Shown one piece after another: positions 5,554 through 7,746 of a DNA stretch of 7,746 bases. The notes under the pieces were generated by a model that did no database searches, was not told the DNA's origin, and worked only from the letters and a program-made list of their open reading frames with translations. The translations under genes were made by a program, and so were the position numbers. This DNA comes from JASJBU01 sp965372385. GTDB lineage: Bacteria > Pseudomonadota > Gammaproteobacteria > Chromatiales > Chromatiaceae. Position 1 is the first letter of the stretch. Every line of letters starts with the position of its first letter. Location of the stretch: contig CBDVCD010000160.1 in the NCBI GenBank assembly GCA_965372385.1, forward strand, positions 1 through 7,746, given 5' to 3'.

Positions 5554-6158
5554 ATGAAAATGAGGAATAGGAGCGCCCTGCTGGGTGTTAAAGGCGCTGC
5601 GGTACTGGCTCTGTATCCATGTTGTTACAGCCAGCGGTGGTTTCTGCGGCAGGGGCGGATGGGGATGAGTCAGGCAAGGCTTTCCCTTTCCGCTATGCGG
5701 CTCAATTCACCTGCGGCATGGTTAAGCAGGGCTCAGGCGGGCAGCTGACACAAGGCAAATACGCCACCCAGATCAATATGCAAAACTGGCATGGTAAGCC
5801 GAAAAAACTGCGCAAGAAAGTAGCTTTGACCTATCCGCCCCGTATGGAGAGAAATGGCAAGACGTCTGACTGGATCTTTGAGAAGCTCAAACCAAACCAT
5901 GCGATGAGCGTGGATTGCGAAGAGATCATGGGTAGCGGTAAGTTCGATTCTGAGTTTTTTGAGGATGGTATTCCGACCCTGGGAAATGGAAATGAACCTA
6001 CCTTCATCACGGGCTATCTCATTATCCAGAGTAGCGACAGTATTAACGTCACCACGGTTCACACCGCTGGACCCAAGCCTGAGAAGGAGGGCAAGAAGCC
6101 CCAGGTTCACAGTATCTCAGTCACCAATGTGCCGGAACATCTCGGAGCCCAGGATTAG
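5554..6158 (+). pseudogene. Exported protein of unknown function, frame broken in the signal peptide
   Basis: Translation should begin at ATG 5554, which has a strong AGAGGAG 8-10 bases upstream and starts a signal peptide (MKMRNR, then a hydrophobic ALLGVKGAAVLAL). That frame then runs off into unrelated residues and stops at 5748. The family-like sequence continues in a second frame: MLLQPAVVSAA from 5619, completing the hydrophobic core and an Ala-rich cleavage site, then about 165 mature residues to 6158. One base lost (or two gained) between about 5605 and 5640 would restore one protein. ATG 5619 has no ribosome binding site and a too-short signal. The mature part has FTCG, GKYATQINMQN, a basic KKLRKKV stretch and two cysteines (32 and 100 counted from 5619), possibly a disulfide. 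I recall similar uncharacterised periplasmic proteins but no function. A MerR-type promoter lies upstream and a terminator downstream, so it is a single-gene metal-linked unit by inference. Confidence 0.7.
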
Positions 6159-6226
6159 GTGGTGGAGTAAGAGTTAATAACGATGCATGGATGCACATAA
6201 CCGGCTGAAGATCGGTGCGTCTCACT

Positions 6227-6255
6227 GGGGCCTCAATGTTTGGGGCCCCTTTTTT
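6227..6255 (+). terminator. Rho-independent terminator after the exported-protein gene
   Basis: GGGGCC (6227-6232) pairs with GGCCCC (6244-6249) across an 11-base loop, followed directly by six T residues (6250-6255). It lies 69 bases after the stop at 6158 and isolates the MerR-controlled gene from grxD. Confidence 0.85.
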
Positions 6256-6314
6256 ACGCCTCGAGTTTATCCTGAGTTTATTTGCCTGGCCTAATCCGGG
6301 TTTTTTCCTGTGCG

Positions 6315-6337
6315 CCATGGGGGTAAGATTCCCATGG
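6315..6337. promoter_or_regulatory. Inverted repeat upstream of grxD
   Basis: CCATGGG (6315-6321) and CCCATGG (6331-6337) are perfect 7-base arms around a 9-base centre. No T-run follows. It lies 73 bases before the grxD start, where an operator could sit; no known regulator motif is recognised. The 6256-6409 gap holds nothing else I can support, and no convincing grxD promoter. Confidence 0.3.
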
Positions 6338-6409
6338 AATATCAGTGCTTGAATTGGGCCGGTTCGGACCCATTTGTATTGAAACCATAAACCGATCAAG
6401 AGGTGTCAG

Positions 6410-6748
6410 ATGGACGTATTGGATCGAATTCGTGAACAGGTCGAGGGTAACCCGATTGTGCTTTTTATGAAGGGGACTCCCCAGTTTCCCATGTGTGGCT
6501 TCTCCTCCCGGGCAGCAGCGGCTCTGCAGGATTGTGGGGTACCTTTTGCCTATGTGAATGTGCTGCAGGATCCGGAGATCTTCGAGAACCTGCCCCGTTA
6601 TGCGGACTGGCCGACCTTTCCCCAGCTCTATATCGATGGGGAGCTGGTTGGTGGTTGTGACATCACCCTGGAACTGCATCAGAAGGGTGAACTGCAGGAG
6701 ATGGTCAAACAGGCCTCCGATGCGGCGGATGGTGGCAAGCAGGCCTGA
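6410..6748 (+). CDS. grxD: Monothiol glutaredoxin, Grx4/GrxD type
   Basis: A 112-residue single-domain CGFS glutaredoxin. Motifs: VLFMKGTP (17-24), active-site FPMCGFS with Cys29 (26-32), WPTFPQLYI (67-75) and GGCDI (81-85), the last three being glutathione and [2Fe-2S]-binding contacts. Such proteins form glutathione-bridged [2Fe-2S] dimers and complexes with BolA, carrying clusters in the cytoplasm rather than reducing disulfides. The length is normal, with a slightly extended polar tail. AGAGGTG (6399-6405) precedes the ATG by 4 bases. The stop overlaps the start of the deaminase gene (TGATG), so the two are translationally coupled. Confidence 0.95.
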   Translation: MDVLDRIREQVEGNPIVLFMKGTPQFPMCGFSSRAAAALQDCGVPFAYVNVLQDPEIFENLPRYADWPTFPQLYIDGELVGGCDITLELHQKGELQEMVKQASDAADGGKQA

Positions 6749-7281
6749 TGAGCGCCAAGTGGGACACCCGCTTTCTGGGGCTGGCTGCCCACATCTCTGC
6801 CTGGAGTAAGGATCCCTCCTCCCAGGTGGGTGCCGTGATCACGGATGGCAACCGCATCGTCTCCCTGGGCTATAACGGCTTCGCCACGGGTGTGGAGGAC
6901 AAACCGGAACGGCTCGGCAACCGGAATTGCAAGCTGAATCTCACCATCCATGCGGAAGAGAACGCGATGATCTTCGCCAAGCGGGATCTGACCGATTGCA
7001 CCGTTTATGTGACTCACCCTCCCTGCCCGCGCTGTGCCTCCAAACTGATCCAGGAGGAGCTGGCGCGGGTGGTCTACATCTCACCCAGCGAAGATTTTCT
7101 CTCCCGCTGGGCGGATGATCTGAAGCTCTCTCACGAAATGTACCAGGAGGCGGGTGTCGAGGTGACTGTCTACGAGCTGGAGACGGTCGATATCGAAAAT
7201 GCCCAGATCACCATCGCCCCCGGCGGCCTGTTTACCAAGGTCATGAGCCGTCTGTTGCAGGTAGTGAGGGCCGGTCACTGA
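6748..7281 (+). CDS. Deoxycytidylate (dCMP) deaminase-family protein
   Basis: A 177-residue zinc-dependent cytidine-deaminase-fold enzyme. The zinc site is His68-Ala-Glu70 (TIHAEENAM; Glu70 the proton shuttle) plus Cys93 and Cys96 (PPCPRC). Substrate-side features SSQVGAVI (24-31) and GYNGFATGVED (41-51) are typical of dCMP deaminases, which turn dCMP into dUMP for thymidylate synthesis in the cytoplasm. The C-terminal ~30 residues extend past the core fold. The start overlaps the grxD stop, and the 3' end overlaps the convergent membrane-protein gene by 7 bases. Pairing with a glutaredoxin suggests shared expression, not an obvious shared pathway. A related deaminase acting on another cytosine nucleotide cannot be excluded. 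Confidence 0.88.
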   Translation: MSAKWDTRFLGLAAHISAWSKDPSSQVGAVITDGNRIVSLGYNGFATGVEDKPERLGNRNCKLNLTIHAEENAMIFAKRDLTDCTVYVTHPPCPRCASKLIQEELARVVYISPSEDFLSRWADDLKLSHEMYQEAGVEVTVYELETVDIENAQITIAPGGLFTKVMSRLLQVVRAGH

Positions 7282-7697
7282 CGCAAGTTCAGTAACTGTT
7301 CCAGTTCATGCGGGAAGATCAGTGCGCCATAGATGGCCAGCGCACAGAGGCAGACTCCGGTCACTATGATTACCCAGCCTCTGAACCTCATTGCCCTATC
7401 GATGTGAATCCTGGCTGGCTGGGTGTTGCGGCTGTCCGGCGGTGGAAACGCCCCGGTTTTGATGACCCGGTAGCCGAAGCGGATGACATACAGGCCAAGC
7501 GGGACGAAGGGAAGAAAGATCAGGGCGAAAAGCCAGTGGATCCGCTCCGCCAACACCTCACCTTGGAGATCCTGAAACGGGTTGGTATGGAAAAAGCCAA
7601 AATAGTCCACAGTGATGAAAACCGCCAGAGAGATGGCCAGAATGACTAATAGTCTTCTGCTGAGAAGGGGTTTGGGTTGCCGCTGTTGTGTCATCAT
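7275..7697 (-). CDS. Small integral membrane protein of unknown function (three helices)
   Basis: A 140-residue protein with three predicted membrane segments: about 16-36 (LLVILAISLAVFITVDYFGFF), 54-75 (HWLFALIFLPFVPLGLYVIRFG) and 107-129 (GWVIIVTGVCLCALAIYGALIF). The N-terminus is basic (RRL before helix 1), and a charged, proline-rich loop (76-106) lies between helices 2 and 3. No cofactor-binding motif is evident and I do not recognise the family. Two ATGs are adjacent at the start; the first (7697) is chosen because GAGGA lies 7 bases upstream. The upstream frame is open to the window edge, so a longer product is not strictly excluded. It converges on the deaminase gene with a 7-base overlap. 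Confidence 0.7.
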   Translation of the reverse strand: MMTQQRQPKPLLSRRLLVILAISLAVFITVDYFGFFHTNPFQDLQGEVLAERIHWLFALIFLPFVPLGLYVIRFGYRVIKTGAFPPPDSRNTQPARIHIDRAMRFRGWVIIVTGVCLCALAIYGALIFPHELEQLLNLRQ

Positions 7698-7707
7698 CCT
7701 AGAATCC

Positions 7708-7746
7708 TCAGTTGAACACCGTGAAGGGTGCGCTTGTGGCGGTGCA
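7708..7746 (-). CDS. Possible 3' end of an upstream - strand gene (partial)
   Basis: On the - strand from the window edge, a frame reads 12 codons ending SAPFTVFN before a TGA at 7710-7708. Its stop is 10 bases before the ATG of the membrane-protein gene, the normal spacing for an operon, with the ribosome binding site in between. Too short to identify; it could be chance. Confidence 0.3.
   Translation of the reverse strand, partial: CTATSAPFTVFN

Noticed and set aside
6315..6337. Inverted repeat as a second terminator upstream of grxD
   Set aside because: No T-run follows and a convincing terminator already exists at 6227-6255.
7308..7649. 113-residue + strand ORF opposite the membrane protein
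   Set aside because: The - strand frame has three coherent membrane helices and a ribosome binding site; this frame has neither.

Overview
The window reads as a gammaproteobacterial chromosome segment, possibly from a sulfur-oxidising or related environmental lineage. The basis is gene content and moderately GC-rich coding with a Pseudomonas-like REP doublet; the lineage is inference. No tRNA, rRNA, CRISPR array or intact transposase is visible.

Left part (1-2504, + strand): the 3' end of an EF-G-like translation factor, a spacer holding a REP-type inverted doublet, then a complete asparagine-synthase-family amidotransferase that best matches the enzyme amidating N-acetylglutaminylglutamine (an osmoprotectant). 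Its usual partners, the dipeptide synthetase and the M42 peptidase, do not follow it. Instead comes an AT-richer stretch (2505-2832) with a doubtful 44-residue ORF and a ~180-bp imperfect foldback repeat.

Centre (2833-4989): a nitric-oxide module. A stand-alone H-NOX haem sensor (- strand) is divergent from a two-gene operon (+ strand) encoding a group 1 truncated haemoglobin and a fused [2Fe-2S] ferredoxin/FAD/NAD(P)H reductase, coupled by a TGATG overlap. The 247-bp spacer carries two strong adjacent dyads with centres 21 bp apart, plus a good extended -10. The natural reading is NO sensing beside an NO dioxygenase with its own electron donor; no usual H-NOX partner (kinase or cyclic-di-GMP enzyme) is in the window.

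Right of this (5000-6255): a metal-type MerR regulator (- strand) is divergent from an exported protein of unknown function (+ strand). Between them is a textbook MerR promoter: near-perfect 21-bp dyad, 19-bp spacer, reading toward the exported protein. That gene has a one-base-type reading-frame break inside its signal peptide, so it is either a recent pseudogene or a sequencing error. A clear intrinsic terminator follows.

Right end (6410-7746): a monothiol glutaredoxin (grxD) translationally coupled to a dCMP-deaminase-family protein, convergent with a three-helix membrane protein of unknown function, and possibly the last codons of another - strand gene at the window edge.
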